This document shows, piece by piece, positions 46,934 through 58,225 of a stretch of 64,000 nt of DNA (the first letter of the stretch is position 1; each line of letters opens with the position of its first letter). Below the pieces are notes generated by a model. The model was not told where the DNA came from. It was given only the letters and a program-made list of their open reading frames with translations, and searched no databases. Origin of the DNA: Pseudomonas sp. BN411 (GTDB taxonomy: Bacteria > Pseudomonadota > Gammaproteobacteria > Pseudomonadales > Pseudomonadaceae); assembly GCF_029871235.1 (NCBI RefSeq), contig NZ_SSOM01000065.1, positions 310,001 to 374,000 of the forward strand. The letters are read 5' to 3'. A program made the translations under genes and the position numbers.

Positions 46934-48763
46934 TCAGAGCGGGAACACCAGTGGCACCAGGAACACGCTGACGATCATCACCAGGATGGTGAAGGGCACA
47001 CCCACCTTCACGAAGTCCCCGAAGCGATATTGCCCAGGACCCAGCACCAGCGTGTTCACGGGGGATGAGATGGGCGTCATGAAAGCCGCCGAGGCTGCCA
47101 GGGCGACGATCATCGCGAAGGGGTAGGGCGACATCCCCAGCTGCTGGGCGGTCGCGATGGCCACCGGGGCCATGAGCACGGCGGTGGCCGTATTGGAGAT
47201 GAACAGGCCGATCAACGCGGTGACGATGAACAGGCAGGCGAGCATGGCGTAGGGACCGGCATTGCCCAGCAACGCCACCAGACCCTTCACCGCCAGGTCG
47301 ATGCCGCCGGTCTGATGCAGGGCCTGGGCGAAGGGCAGCATGCCGACGATCAGGATCAGGGTCGGCCAGTGAATGGCGCGGTAGGCGCTGTCCAGATCGA
47401 TGCAGCGGAACGCCCCCATGAGCAGGCAACCGATCAGGGCGGCCATCACGTTGGGCACCAGGCCGCTGACCATCAGGAAGATCATCACTGCCAGACTGAG
47501 CAGCGCGTAGGGCGCCTTGCGTGCGGTGGGGGCCACCTCGTCCACTTCGGCGGGCAGGCTCAGCACGAGGAAGTCGCGGCTCTGGCCCTGCAACTGGTGG
47601 ATGGCCTTCCATTCGCCGGCCACCAGCAGCATGTCGGAGGCTTTCAGTTTTTCGTCCACCAGCACGCCGTCCAGCGCCTCTCCATGGCGGCGCAGGCCGA
47701 CCACATTGAGTTTGTGGCGGGAGCGGAAACCCAGCTCCTGGATGGTCTTGCCCGGCAGCTTCGACTCCGGCGGCAGCGCCACTTCGGCCAACCCCAGCGA
47801 GTGGGCATGCAGGCTGTAGTAGGAGGAGGGCAGCGGCAGTGGTTCCAGGCCCAGTTCCTGGTAGGCGCCGAGCAGACCGATGGTGGGGCTGGCGAGGTCT
47901 ACCAGGAGTACGTCGCCGGGTTCCAGCAGGGTATCGCCGGTAGCCATCAGCAGGAGGGTGCGAAAACGGCGCTGGCGCTCGACGGCAATCACGTTGATGC
48001 CGTACTGCTTGCGCAGTTCCAGTTCGTTGAGGGCCTGGCGCGCCAGAGGCGAGTCGGCACGCACCTTGAGGCGCCGTTCCCGTTCGTTGAGCGAGTAGGC
48101 CGTGGCCAGGTCGGACAGGGTCAGGCGCGGCACGGAGGCGGCTTCGTCACTGCCCCGGGGCGTGAGCCAGTGCCGGGTCAGCAGCATGTAGACGACGCCC
48201 AGCGCCAATACCGCAAGCCCCACCGGCGTCAGGCTGAAGAAGCCGAAGCCGTCGAGGCCGGCGCGGCGCAGTTCGCTGTGCACCACAAGGTTGGGCGCGG
48301 TGGCGACCAGGGTGAGCATGCCGCTGATCAGGCCGGCAAAGGCGAGCGGCATCATCAGCCGCGCAGGGGCGATCTTCAGCCGTGCGGCGACGCCGAGGGC
48401 GACGGGAATGAAGATGGCGACCACGCCGGTGGAACTCATCACCGAGCCGAGGCCGGCGGCTGCCAGCATCAACAGCACCAGCAGGCGTGTTTCACTGCTG
48501 CCGGCGCGTGCCACCAGCCAGTCGCCGAGGCGATAGGCGATGCCGGTGCGGACGAGGCCGTCACCGATGACGAAGAGGGCGGCGATCAGTACCACGCTGG
48601 GGTCACTGAAGCCGGCCAGGGTATGACTGATATCGAGAATGCCGGTCAGCGGCAGGGCGACGATGACCAGCAGGGCGACCACGTCCATGCGTGGCTTGTT
48701 GATTACGAACAGGGTGATGGCGGCGAACAGCAGGGCCAGCACCAAGAGCAATTCGTGGTTCAA
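46934..48763 (-). CDS. SLC13/DASS-type permease with paired TrkA-C domains
   Basis: A 609-residue inner-membrane transporter. About five spans (residues 5-180) come first, with FVIGDGLVRTGIAYRLGDWL and GSVMSSTGVVAIFIPVALG. A soluble middle part (about 210-390) contains two TrkA-C-like domains (VIAVERQRRFRTLLL, GDTLLEPGDVLLV). About six spans follow, with SNTATAVLMAPVAIA and TPISSPVNTLVLGPGQY, the Ser-Asn/Thr-Pro motifs of the DASS sodium/anion family. The substrate could be sulfate, citrate or another anion; not decidable here. Confidence 0.87.
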   Translation of the reverse strand: MNHELLLVLALLFAAITLFVINKPRMDVVALLVIVALPLTGILDISHTLAGFSDPSVVLIAALFVIGDGLVRTGIAYRLGDWLVARAGSSETRLLVLLMLAAAGLGSVMSSTGVVAIFIPVALGVAARLKIAPARLMMPLAFAGLISGMLTLVATAPNLVVHSELRRAGLDGFGFFSLTPVGLAVLALGVVYMLLTRHWLTPRGSDEAASVPRLTLSDLATAYSLNERERRLKVRADSPLARQALNELELRKQYGINVIAVERQRRFRTLLLMATGDTLLEPGDVLLVDLASPTIGLLGAYQELGLEPLPLPSSYYSLHAHSLGLAEVALPPESKLPGKTIQELGFRSRHKLNVVGLRRHGEALDGVLVDEKLKASDMLLVAGEWKAIHQLQGQSRDFLVLSLPAEVDEVAPTARKAPYALLSLAVMIFLMVSGLVPNVMAALIGCLLMGAFRCIDLDSAYRAIHWPTLILIVGMLPFAQALHQTGGIDLAVKGLVALLGNAGPYAMLACLFIVTALIGLFISNTATAVLMAPVAIATAQQLGMSPYPFAMIVALAASAAFMTPISSPVNTLVLGPGQYRFGDFVKVGVPFTILVMIVSVFLVPLVFPL

Positions 48764-48804
48764 GCAGTACTCCCGGAGGTTCCTTGGCGGGGAGCGGCAG
48801 TCTG

Positions 48805-49101
48805 TCAGGGGTAGTTCAGAACGGCCTTGATCTGTTGCAGGTTAGCGGCGATCCAGTGCTTGTCGATGGCACCCCAGTCACGGATCACGTAGTGCCCGGC
48901 GTTATTGCGCTCGCCGGACTGCTGCTCGAAATGGCAGTCGATATCCAGCTCGCCCAGGGCCAGCAGGGTGTCCTGTGCGGTGCGCCGGGGCATTCCGGTG
49001 GCATCCATGATGGCCGGCACGCTGACAGCGGTACCGCTGTCGATCAGCCAGGCGACGTAGAGGCGTCGGTAGAAGCTGGTCTTGGTCTTGCTGGTTTCCA
49101 T
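48805..49101 (-). CDS. Small winged-helix protein
   Basis: A 98-residue protein. Residues about 25-60 (SVPAIMDATGMPRRTAQDT) look like a winged helix-turn-helix DNA-binding fold, followed by LLALGELDIDCHFEQ and a C-terminal helix. I do not recognise a characterised member; it looks like a conserved Pseudomonas gene found next to valS. It is 41 bp upstream of the permease gene on the same strand, and could regulate it. Confidence 0.78.
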   Translation of the reverse strand: METSKTKTSFYRRLYVAWLIDSGTAVSVPAIMDATGMPRRTAQDTLLALGELDIDCHFEQQSGERNNAGHYVIRDWGAIDKHWIAANLQQIKAVLNYP

Positions 49102-49126
49102 GGACTGTCCTTCAGCGGATAGAACG

Positions 49127-49146
49127 AGGCCCGCAATTGCGGGCCT
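49127..49146 (-). terminator. Hairpin after valS
   Basis: AGGCCCGCA-AT-TGCGGGCCT forms a nine-pair stem 10 bp after the valS stop. On the - strand the tail is CGTTCT, only weakly U-rich, so termination may be partial. Confidence 0.65.
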
Positions 49147-49155
49147 TGTCGTGTG

Positions 49156-52005
49156 TTACAGGCTGGCGATTCGCGAGCGCTGTTCGGTCAGGTTGGCCAG
49201 TGCCTGTTCGGCTTCGGCCAGCTTGGCGCGCTCCTTGTCGATCACCTCGGCCGGCGCCTTGGCAACGAAACCTTCGTTGCCCAGCTTGCCGCCAACACGT
49301 TTCACTTCGCCGTCCAGACGTTGGATTTCCTTGTCCAGGCGGGCCAGTTCCGCGTCCTTGTCGATCAGGCCGGCCATGGGCACCAGCACCTGCATGTCAC
49401 CCATCAGGGCGGTGGCGGACATCGGCGCTTCTTCGCCAGCAGCCAGGACGCGAATGGTCTCCAGCTTGGCCAGTTTCTTCAACAGCGGCTCGTTGTCGGC
49501 CAGCCGGCGACGGTCTTCGTCGTTGGCGTTGGCGAGGATGATGTCGATGCGCTTGGCCATGGAGATGTTCATCTCGCCACGGATCTGCCGCACGCCGAGC
49601 ATCAGTGCCTTGACCCACTCGATGTCGCCTTCGGCGGCAGCGTCGATGCGCTCTTCCACGGCAACCGGCCACGGCTGCAGCATCAGGGTGTCGCCGCTCT
49701 TGCCGGCCTGGCCCTTGATGCGCTGCCAGATCTCTTCGGTGATGAAGGGCATGAACGGGTGCGCCAGGCGCAGGGCCACTTCCAGTACGCGGATCAGGGT
49801 ACGGCGAGTGCCGCGCTGACGCTCGATGGGGGCGTTCTCGTCCCACAGCACCGGCTTGACCAGTTCCAGGTACCAGGCGCAGTACTGGTCCCAGACGAAC
49901 TCGTAGAGGGTCTGGGCGGCCAGGTCGAAGCGGAAGCCGTCCAGATGGCGGGTGACTTCGGCTTCGGTGCGCTGCAGCGCGGAGATGATCCAGCGGTCGA
50001 CCGAGGACAGTTCGACCGGTTCGTCGTTGACGCCGGTGTCCTGGCCATCGGTGTTCTCGATGACGAAGTTGGCGGCGTTCCACAGCTTGTTGCAGAAGTT
50101 GCGGTAGCCCTCGACGCGGCCCATGTCGAACTTCACGTCACGGCCGGTGGAAGCCAGCGAGAGGAAGGTGAAGCGCAAGGCGTCGGTGCCGTAGCTGTTG
50201 ATGCCTTCGGGGAACTCGGCCTTGGTCTGCTTGGCGATCTTCTCGGCGAGCTTGGGCTGCATCATGCCGCTGGTGCGTTTTTCCAGCAGGGTGTCCAGGT
50301 CGATGCCGTCGACGATGTCCAGCGGGTCCAGGACGTTGCCCTTGGACTTGGACATCTTGTGGCCCTGGGAATCGCGCACCAGACCGTGGACGTAGACGGT
50401 CTTGAAAGGAACCTGCGGGGTGCCGTCCTCGTTCTTCACCAGGTGCATGGTCAGCATGATCATGCGGGCGACCCAGAAGAAGATGATGTCGAAACCGGTG
50501 ACCAGCACGTCGGTGGGGTGGAAGGTCTTGAGGAACTCGGTCTGTTCCGGCCAGCCCAGGGTGGAGAAGGTCCACAGGCCCGAGCTGAACCAGGTGTCCA
50601 GCACGTCTTCGTCCTGGCGCAGGGCGATGTCGCCCAGGTTGTGCTTGGCGCGCACTTCGGCTTCGTCGCGGCCGACGTAGACATTGCCGGCTTCGTCGTA
50701 CCAGGCCGGAATGCGATGGCCCCACCAGAGCTGGCGGCTGATGCACCAGTCCTGGATGTCACGCATCCAGGAGAAGTACATGTTCTCGTACTGTTTGGGC
50801 ACGAACTGGATGCGGCCGTCTTCCACGGCGGCGATGGCAGGTTCGGCCAGCGGCTTGGTGGAGACGTACCACTGATCGGTCAGCCACGGCTCGATGACTG
50901 TGCCGGAGCGGTCGCCCTTGGGCACTTTCAGCGCGTGGTCTTCGATCTTCTCGAGCAGGCCGAGTTGTTCGAAGGCGGCGACGATCTGTTTGCGCGCTTC
51001 GAAGCGGTCCAGGCCGGCGTATTGCGCGGGCAGGCTGCCGTCGAGCTGGTCGTTGACGCTGCCGTCGAGGTTGAACACCTGGGCGGTGGCGAGCACGGCG
51101 GCGTTCTTGTCGAAGATGTTGATCAGCGGCAGGTCGTGGCGTTTGCCGACTTCATAGTCGTTGAAGTCGTGGGCCGGGGTGATCTTCACGCAGCCGGTGC
51201 CGAACTCGGGGTCGCAGTATTCGTCCGCGATGATCGGGATGCGGCGGCCCACCAGGGGCAACTCGACGAAGGTGCCGATCAGGTTCTTGTAGCGCTCGTC
51301 CTCCGGGTGCACGGCAACGGCGCTGTCGCCCAGCATGGTTTCCGGACGGGTGGTGGCGACGATCAGGTAATCCTTGCCGTCGGCTGTCTTGTGGCCGTCG
51401 GCCAGCGGGTAGCGCAGGTTCCACAGGCTGCCTTTCTCGTCGTGGTTTTCCACTTCGAGGTCGGAGATGGCGGTGTGGAACTTGGTGTCCCAGTTGACCA
51501 GGCGCTTGCCGCGGTAGATCAGGCCATCTTCATGCAGGCGTACGAAGGCTTCCTTCACCGCGTCGGACAGGCCGTCGTCCATGGTGAAGCGTTCGCGCGT
51601 CCAGTCCACGGAGGAACCGAGGCGGCGAATCTGGCGGGTGATGGTGCCGCCGGACTGTTCCTTCCATTCCCAGACTTTCTCGAGGAATTTTTCGCGGCCG
51701 AGGTCATGGCGGCTGACGCCCTGGGCGGACAGCTGGCGCTCCACCACCATCTGGGTGGCGATGCCGGCGTGGTCGGTGCCCGGCTGCCACAGGGTGTTGC
51801 GACCCTGCATGCGGCGGAAGCGGATCAGGGCATCCATGATGGCGTTGTTGAAGCCATGACCCATGTGCAGGCTGCCGGTCACGTTCGGCGGCGGGATCAT
51901 GATGGTGTAGGGCTCGCCGGAACCTTGCGGGGCGAAGTAGTTGTTCTTCTCCCAGGTCTGGTACCAGGAAGTTTCGATGGCGTGGGGCTGGTAGGTCTTG
52001 TCCAT
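49156..52005 (-). CDS. valS: Valyl-tRNA synthetase
   Basis: Class I aminoacyl-tRNA synthetase charging tRNA-Val, with an editing domain against threonine. The protein is 949 residues. The HIGH-type motif is [13 protein letters not shown] at 39-51 and the KMSKS motif is [16 protein letters not shown]. The C-terminal coiled-coil arm ([19 protein letters not shown] onward) is present. The gene is downstream of holC and a small Pro/Ala-rich gene with a 120-bp gap. Confidence 0.98.
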   Translation of the reverse strand: MDKTYQPHAIETSWYQTWEKNNYFAPQGSGEPYTIMIPPPNVTGSLHMGHGFNNAIMDALIRFRRMQGRNTLWQPGTDHAGIATQMVVERQLSAQGVSRHDLGREKFLEKVWEWKEQSGGTITRQIRRLGSSVDWTRERFTMDDGLSDAVKEAFVRLHEDGLIYRGKRLVNWDTKFHTAISDLEVENHDEKGSLWNLRYPLADGHKTADGKDYLIVATTRPETMLGDSAVAVHPEDERYKNLIGTFVELPLVGRRIPIIADEYCDPEFGTGCVKITPAHDFNDYEVGKRHDLPLINIFDKNAAVLATAQVFNLDGSVNDQLDGSLPAQYAGLDRFEARKQIVAAFEQLGLLEKIEDHALKVPKGDRSGTVIEPWLTDQWYVSTKPLAEPAIAAVEDGRIQFVPKQYENMYFSWMRDIQDWCISRQLWWGHRIPAWYDEAGNVYVGRDEAEVRAKHNLGDIALRQDEDVLDTWFSSGLWTFSTLGWPEQTEFLKTFHPTDVLVTGFDIIFFWVARMIMLTMHLVKNEDGTPQVPFKTVYVHGLVRDSQGHKMSKSKGNVLDPLDIVDGIDLDTLLEKRTSGMMQPKLAEKIAKQTKAEFPEGINSYGTDALRFTFLSLASTGRDVKFDMGRVEGYRNFCNKLWNAANFVIENTDGQDTGVNDEPVELSSVDRWIISALQRTEAEVTRHLDGFRFDLAAQTLYEFVWDQYCAWYLELVKPVLWDENAPIERQRGTRRTLIRVLEVALRLAHPFMPFITEEIWQRIKGQAGKSGDTLMLQPWPVAVEERIDAAAEGDIEWVKALMLGVRQIRGEMNISMAKRIDIILANANDEDRRRLADNEPLLKKLAKLETIRVLAAGEEAPMSATALMGDMQVLVPMAGLIDKDAELARLDKEIQRLDGEVKRVGGKLGNEGFVAKAPAEVIDKERAKLAEAEQALANLTEQRSRIASL

Positions 52006-52125
52006 GGTTCGGCGGGGACCCTAGAGGCGTCTGAACGGGAAAACGGGAGAGTATAACGGCAACGGCCCCTCGAAAGAATTGGCGCGCGTTGCCGGTGCCG
52101 CCCGGTGGTTACCGGGCCCGCCGGA

Positions 52126-52614
52126 TCACTGCCGGCGTGGCGGCAGCAGGCGGGTCAGGCGGGCTTCGAGGCGGCGTTTGAGTTCGGCTTCGATCTGCGG
52201 CACGAAATCGTCGATCACATCCTGCAGGATCACCTGCGCGGCGGCGCGAAGTTCGCCGTCCAGGCGCGCCAGTTCCGGGTTGCCGGCCGGCGTCATGCGC
52301 TGGCGGATGGCATCCGCAATGGGCCGGGTGGGCGCGGGCACCGGCGCCGCCTCGACTGGCTGAGCCGGGGCGGGGGCCGGAGCAACCGGGGCCGCCTGGA
52401 ACAGGGGCATCGGCTGGGCTGGCGGCACCATGACGGCCGGAGACACGGGCGCGGGCTCGACTATCTCGGACAGGAGTGGAATGCCGTCGGCATCCAGGGT
52501 CTCGGTGAGCAGGGGAGGCTCGGCGCCATTGGGCTCGTCGCCGAGCAAGGCTCGAATGGATTCGAGGTCGTCCAGCAAGTGTGCCGGCTTGGGGGGGAGC
52601 TTGGGGGTATCCAT
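52126..52614 (-). CDS. Pro/Ala-rich protein of unknown function
   Basis: A 162-residue protein I cannot name. The N-terminal MDTPKLPPKPAHLLDDLESIRALL is helical, the middle (about 60-115) is a proline/alanine/valine-rich linker, and the C-terminal 50 residues (LDGELRAAAQVILQDVIDDF, QIEAELKRRLEARLTRLL) are amphipathic helix. It lies 13 bp after holC and before valS, its usual Pseudomonas neighbours. The start at 52614 lacks a clear ribosome site; an ATG at 52653 overlapping holC is an alternative. Confidence 0.72.
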   Translation of the reverse strand: MDTPKLPPKPAHLLDDLESIRALLGDEPNGAEPPLLTETLDADGIPLLSEIVEPAPVSPAVMVPPAQPMPLFQAAPVAPAPAPAQPVEAAPVPAPTRPIADAIRQRMTPAGNPELARLDGELRAAAQVILQDVIDDFVPQIEAELKRRLEARLTRLLPPRRQ

Positions 52615-52627
52615 GGTACGGCTGCGG

Positions 52628-54594
<1,967 letters not shown>

Positions 54595-54670
54595 TCAGAA
54601 CGGCGGGCTGGCCATAAAGCGGCTAGTTTGAGCGTAGCCGCCTGAGCCTGACAACCCTGGAGTGTCTGGT

Positions 54671-55792
54671 TTGATTGTCTTCCGTTATCTCTCCCGCGAG
54701 GTTCTGGTTACCCTGAGCGCGGTCAGTGCCGTGCTGCTGGTGATCATCATGAGCGGCCGTTTCATCAAGTATCTGGCGCAGGCCGCACAGGGAGCCCTGG
54801 ACCCCGGCGTGCTGTTCCTGATCATGGGATTCCGGATTCCCGGCTTCCTCCAGCTGATCCTTCCCCTCGGGTTGTTCCTTGGTTTCCTGCTGGCCTATGG
54901 CCGGCTCTACCTCGAAAGCGAAATGACCGTTCTGAGCGCAACTGGCATGAGCCAGCAGCGCCTGATGGCCTACAGCCTGGCGCCGGCCCTGCTGGTCGCG
55001 CTGCTCGTGGCCTGGCTGAGCCTCGGTCTGGCGCCCCAGGGCGTATCCCAGGTGGCGCGCATCCTCAATGAGCAGGACGCCCTGACCGAGCTGGATACTC
55101 TGGTTCCCGGACGCTTCCAGGCCCTCAAGGGTGGTGGCCGGGTGACCTACACCGAAACCCTGTCCTCCGACCGTGGCGAGCTGGGCAGTGTGTTCATCTC
55201 GGAGAAGCGCATTTCGCGGCAGGACGGCAAGGACCGTGGCATTGGCGTGCTGGTGGCGGAGAAGGGCCACCAGGAGATCCAGCCTGACGGCAGCCGCTAT
55301 CTGATCCTCAAGAACGGCTACCGCTACGACGGCAATCCCGGCAAGGCGGACTACCGCATCATCCAGTACGAAACCTACGGTGTGTTGCTGCCCAAGCCGG
55401 AAATCAGCTCCGAGATCGGCGAGCGCGAGGCGGTGCCCACCTCCGAGTTGATCGGCAGCAAAGACCCGCGCTACCAGTCCGAATTGCAGTGGCGCCTCTC
55501 CATTCCGTTGCTGGTGTTCGTCGTCACCCTGCTCGCGGTGCCGCTGTCCAGGGTCAATCCGCGCCAGGGCCGCTTCCTCAAGTTGCTGCCGGCGATCTTG
55601 CTTTATATGGCGTATCTGGCCCTGTTGATCGCCGCGCGTGGCCAACTGGACAAGGGGCGTATCCCCATGTCGGTTGGCCTGTGGTGGGTGCACGGCCTGT
55701 TCTTCTCCGTCGGCCTGTTGTTGTTGTACTGGGAGCCTCTGCGCCTGAAGTGGGCGGCTCGTCGTGATGCCCGTGAGGTGGCCCATGGTTAG
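54671..55792 (+). CDS. lptF: LPS export permease subunit LptF
   Basis: Inner-membrane permease of the LptB2FGC complex that extracts LPS and moves it to the periplasmic bridge. The protein is 373 residues. The start is probably the TTG at 54671 (reading MIVFRYLSREV), because GGAG at 54659-54662 lies eight bases upstream; an in-frame GTG at 54662 overlaps that site. Three spans, a periplasmic beta-jellyroll (about 130-270), then three more spans. It overlaps lptG by eight bases. Confidence 0.95.
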   Translation: MIVFRYLSREVLVTLSAVSAVLLVIIMSGRFIKYLAQAAQGALDPGVLFLIMGFRIPGFLQLILPLGLFLGFLLAYGRLYLESEMTVLSATGMSQQRLMAYSLAPALLVALLVAWLSLGLAPQGVSQVARILNEQDALTELDTLVPGRFQALKGGGRVTYTETLSSDRGELGSVFISEKRISRQDGKDRGIGVLVAEKGHQEIQPDGSRYLILKNGYRYDGNPGKADYRIIQYETYGVLLPKPEISSEIGEREAVPTSELIGSKDPRYQSELQWRLSIPLLVFVVTLLAVPLSRVNPRQGRFLKLLPAILLYMAYLALLIAARGQLDKGRIPMSVGLWWVHGLFFSVGLLLLYWEPLRLKWAARRDAREVAHG

Positions 55793-56846
55793 GTTGGATC
55801 GTTACATCGGCACCAGCGTGTTCTTCGGCATCCTCGCGGTGCTTGGGATCATCGTCAGCCTCGCTGCGCTGTTCGCCTTCATCGACGAACTGGGCGATGT
55901 GGGCGGCGACTACGACGTGCTGGCTGCCGCCTGGTACGTCTTCCTCACCCTGCCGCGCCGTGTCTACGACATGCTGCCCATGGCGGCGCTGATCGGCAGC
56001 CTGATCGGTCTCGGTACCCTCGCCAGCAGCAGCGAGCTGACGGTGATGCGTGCTGCCGGCGTATCCGTCGGCCGCATCGTCTGGGCGGTGATGAAGCCCA
56101 TGCTGGTGCTGATGGTGGTGGGCGTGCTGATTGGCGAGTACGCCGCACCCTGGAGCGAAAACCTGGCCCAGGCCAATCGCTCCCTGGCCCAGGGCAGCGG
56201 GGATGCGCAGAGCTCCAAGCGCGGCCTCTGGCATCGTCAGGGTGAAGAGTTCGTCCACATCAACGCCGTGCAACCCAACGGCGTGCTCTATGGCGTGACT
56301 CGCTACCACTTTGATGGTGAGCGTCACATGCAGTCGGCCAGTTTCGCCAAGCGCGCGCTGTATCAGGGCGACTACTGGCAGCTGGAGGATGTGACCACGA
56401 CCCATTTCCGTGGTGATCACACCGAAGTGGTCAATAGCGTTACCGAGCGCTGGGATGTCGAGCTCAAGCCGGAGCTGCTCGGAACCGTGGTCATGGAGCC
56501 CGAGGCGCTGTCGATTTCCGGCCTCTGGCGTTACACCCACTATCTGGCGGAGCAGGGGCTGAACAATGGCCGTTACTGGCTGGCGTTCTGGACCAAGGTT
56601 CTGCAGCCCCTGGTCACTGCCGCCCTGGTGCTGATGGCGATCTCGTTCATCTTCGGTCCGCTGCGCTCAGTGACCCTCGGTCAGCGGGTGTTCACTGGCG
56701 TGGTGATCGGCTTCGTCGTGCGCATCAGTCAGGACTTGCTCGGGCCGTCGAGCCTGGTGTTCGGCTTCTCGCCGCTGTTCGCGGTGCTGGTGCCGGCGGG
56801 CGTCTGCGCCCTGGCTGGTATCTGGTTGCTGAGACGCGCGGGCTGA
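55785..56846 (+). CDS. lptG: LPS export permease subunit LptG
   Basis: Partner of LptF in the LPS ABC exporter. The protein is 353 residues from the ATG at 55785 (MVRLDRYIGTSV), with GAGG six bases upstream. MLPMAALIGSLIGLG and SSELTVMRAAGVS form the conserved coupling region; spans flank the periplasmic jellyroll; the last three spans end RISQDLLGPSSLVFGFSP. A terminator follows. Confidence 0.96.
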   Translation: MVRLDRYIGTSVFFGILAVLGIIVSLAALFAFIDELGDVGGDYDVLAAAWYVFLTLPRRVYDMLPMAALIGSLIGLGTLASSSELTVMRAAGVSVGRIVWAVMKPMLVLMVVGVLIGEYAAPWSENLAQANRSLAQGSGDAQSSKRGLWHRQGEEFVHINAVQPNGVLYGVTRYHFDGERHMQSASFAKRALYQGDYWQLEDVTTTHFRGDHTEVVNSVTERWDVELKPELLGTVVMEPEALSISGLWRYTHYLAEQGLNNGRYWLAFWTKVLQPLVTAALVLMAISFIFGPLRSVTLGQRVFTGVVIGFVVRISQDLLGPSSLVFGFSPLFAVLVPAGVCALAGIWLLRRAG

Positions 56847-56863
56847 TCCCTGAACGACGCAAG

Positions 56864-56890
56864 AAAAAGCCGGCTTTCGCCGGCTTTTTT
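56864..56890. terminator. Bidirectional terminator between lptG and RDD gene
   Basis: AAAAAGCCGGC (56864-56874) and GCCGGCTTTTT (56879-56889) with a TTTC loop. A and T flanks serve both convergent genes. Confidence 0.93.
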
Positions 56891-56895
56891 GTGGG

Positions 56896-57393
56896 TCATT
56901 TCTTGTGTGCGTCCTTGGGAATGCGGACGACCTGGGTTTCGGAATAGATGTCATGCCAGGTGCGCTTCTGTTTGTCCCAAAGGCTCCAGAAGAAGCCAAG
57001 GCCCAGCGCCAGCCAGGAGCCGATGGCAATCACGAAACGCAGCAGCGCTTGCCACAGGCTGATGGCCGAGCCGTCCTTGTTCTGTACGCGGATGCCCCAG
57101 ACCTGCATGCCGAGGGTTTGCCCGTTGTGGGTCCAGAACTTGGCGAAGAAGCCAAACAGTGCGAAGACCAGCAGCGTGGAGAGCAGCGGATCGCCCGAGA
57201 GGGCGCCCTGGTCGGCCAGCTGGCGCAGACGCTCGCCGCCGTAGATAAGGCGCAGCACTACCTGTTGGTAGATCAGGGTAACCACCATCAGCAGGGCGAC
57301 GCAGAGAAGGAAGTCGTAGAAGATCGCGGCGAAGCGGCGAACCAGCCCGGCGGTGGGGAATTCGCCCTGGGGGCGCAGCTCATGTTTCGGCAT
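56896..57393 (-). CDS. RDD-family membrane protein
   Basis: A 165-residue inner-membrane protein with the RDD pattern: R-F-A-AIFYDFLL with the Arg and Asp in span 1, a second span after KFWTHNGQTLGMQVWGIRV, and a third LGLGFFWSLWDKQKRTWHDI. RDD proteins are proposed sodium/proton or small-molecule transporters, but most are uncharacterised. A -10-like TAGAAT (complement at 57424-57429) lies 30 bp upstream. Confidence 0.85.
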   Translation of the reverse strand: MPKHELRPQGEFPTAGLVRRFAAIFYDFLLCVALLMVVTLIYQQVVLRLIYGGERLRQLADQGALSGDPLLSTLLVFALFGFFAKFWTHNGQTLGMQVWGIRVQNKDGSAISLWQALLRFVIAIGSWLALGLGFFWSLWDKQKRTWHDIYSETQVVRIPKDAHKK

Positions 57394-57423
57394 TGCGGGC
57401 TCTTGGCGTGTGGAAGGCGCGCC

Positions 57424-57429
57424 ATTCTA
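57424..57429 (-). promoter_or_regulatory. Candidate -10 box of RDD gene
   Basis: On the - strand TAGAAT is followed by GGCGCGCC. The -35 region is poor. Distance to the start is 30 bp. Confidence 0.4.
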
Positions 57430-57507
57430 ACAGTCGAACGGGAAGGGAGCTGTTAATGAGCATTACGCGCTTCGTTCCCTGAGCGCGTTAGGCGCAGGAG
57501 AACTTCA

Positions 57508-57534
57508 ATGAAGTATCGCGTGCGAATCCGGTAG
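57508..57534 (+). CDS. Possible 8-codon leader ORF
   Basis: AGGAG (57496-57500), seven bases, then ATG and the codons for MKYRVRIR and TAG. Perfectly placed ribosome site, but no gene follows on this strand before the csp terminator, so it may be chance. Reported only because the start context is good. Confidence 0.15.
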   Translation: MKYRVRIR

Positions 57535-57571
57535 TTGCCTTTGTGCAGGGGCTTTCGTCGATCTGCGGGCA

Positions 57572-57604
57572 TAAAAAAACCCCTGATGTTTCCATCAGGG
57601 GCTT
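57572..57604 (-). terminator. Rho-independent terminator of csp gene
   Basis: CCCCTGATG / CATCAGGGG with a four-base loop, followed on the - strand by seven T residues. It starts about 20 bp past the csp stop. Confidence 0.93.
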
Positions 57605-57622
57605 TCGGCGACGCTCAGGTAA

Positions 57623-57835
57623 TTAGTTAACTACCTGAACCTTGTCAGCCTGCATGCCTTTCTGGCCTTGTACGGCTTCGAAGGTAACCTTCTGGCCTTC
57701 TTTCAGGCTACGGAAGCCCGAGCCTTCAATAGCGCGGAAGTGAACGAACAGATCCGGGCCGCTTTCCGGGGTGATGAAACCAAAACCTTTCTCGTCGTTG
57801 AACCACTTGACGGTGCCGGTTTGACGATTCGACAT
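57623..57835 (-). CDS. Cold-shock-domain protein (CspA family)
   Basis: A 70-residue single cold-shock-domain RNA chaperone. RNP1 is KGFGFITPE and RNP2 is [21 protein letters not shown] starts the fold. AAGGA is seven bases before the ATG. The gene has a promoter about 170 bp upstream and a strong terminator behind, thus a single-gene unit with a long 5' leader, as usual for csp genes. Which Csp paralogue it is cannot be fixed. Confidence 0.95.
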   Translation of the reverse strand: MSNRQTGTVKWFNDEKGFGFITPESGPDLFVHFRAIEGSGFRSLKEGQKVTFEAVQGQKGMQADKVQVVN

Positions 57836-58006
57836 ATCTTTTTCCTTGAAACTGAAGTTGATGACAGCCTGCTGTTCACTGACGCGGCAGAAGGGCTGGA
57901 AACTGGTTGCAAAGAGGTAAGAGAAGTCGAGCGGGATGTAGCGGATCTGGTGATCTACCGCATCAGGTCACGATTCAACAGCGACCCATGCAAACACAGT
58001 TGGCCA

Positions 58007-58035
58007 ACTCTACGTAGTTTTTGAGGAATTGCCAA
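58007..58035 (-). promoter_or_regulatory. csp promoter
   Basis: On the - strand TTGGCA (58035-58030), 17-bp spacer, TAGAGT (58012-58007). Predicted start near 58000 gives a leader of about 165 nt. The palindrome GTTGGCCAAC overlaps the -10/start region (57999-58008). Confidence 0.6.
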
Positions 58036-58101
58036 TCCCCGTTAGGCCAATCTTTACAGGCGGTAGATTGCCTTGTGGGCGGGTAGGGAAATACGGGAGG
58101 A

Positions 58102-58116
58102 AGCCTTGTCAGGCTT
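58102..58116. repeat. Hairpin after tRNA-Leu
   Basis: AAGCCT-TGTC-AGGCTT, ten bases downstream of the tRNA 3' end. No T run; could support tRNA 3' end formation. Confidence 0.5.
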
Positions 58117-58126
58117 GAAGATATCG

Positions 58127-58212
58127 TGGTGCCCCGGGAGAGACTCGAACTCTCACTCTGTCGCCAGAAACGGATTTTGAATCCGCCGCGTCTACCATTC
58201 CGCCACCGAGGC
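58127..58212 (-). tRNA. tRNA-Leu (anticodon CAA)
   Basis: An 86-nt class II tRNA with encoded CCA. Acceptor GCCTCGG pairs with CCGGGGC, discriminator A, then CCA. D arm GCGGAATGGTAGACGC, anticodon arm GCGGA-TTCAAAA-TCCGT with CAA at 34-36 (reads UUG), a long variable arm (TCTGGCGACAGA), and T arm GAGAGTTCGAGTCTCTC. Transcribed on the - strand from a near-consensus promoter, divergent from queA. Confidence 0.97.
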
Positions 58213-58225
58213 ACGATGGCGGCGC

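Noticed and set aside
49153-52056. 967-codon + strand open frame opposite valS
   Set aside because: Mirror of valS; valS has full synthetase motifs.
57508-57534. Eight-codon ORF as a regulatory leader peptide
   Set aside because: Good SD but nothing follows on the same strand; listed with very low confidence only.
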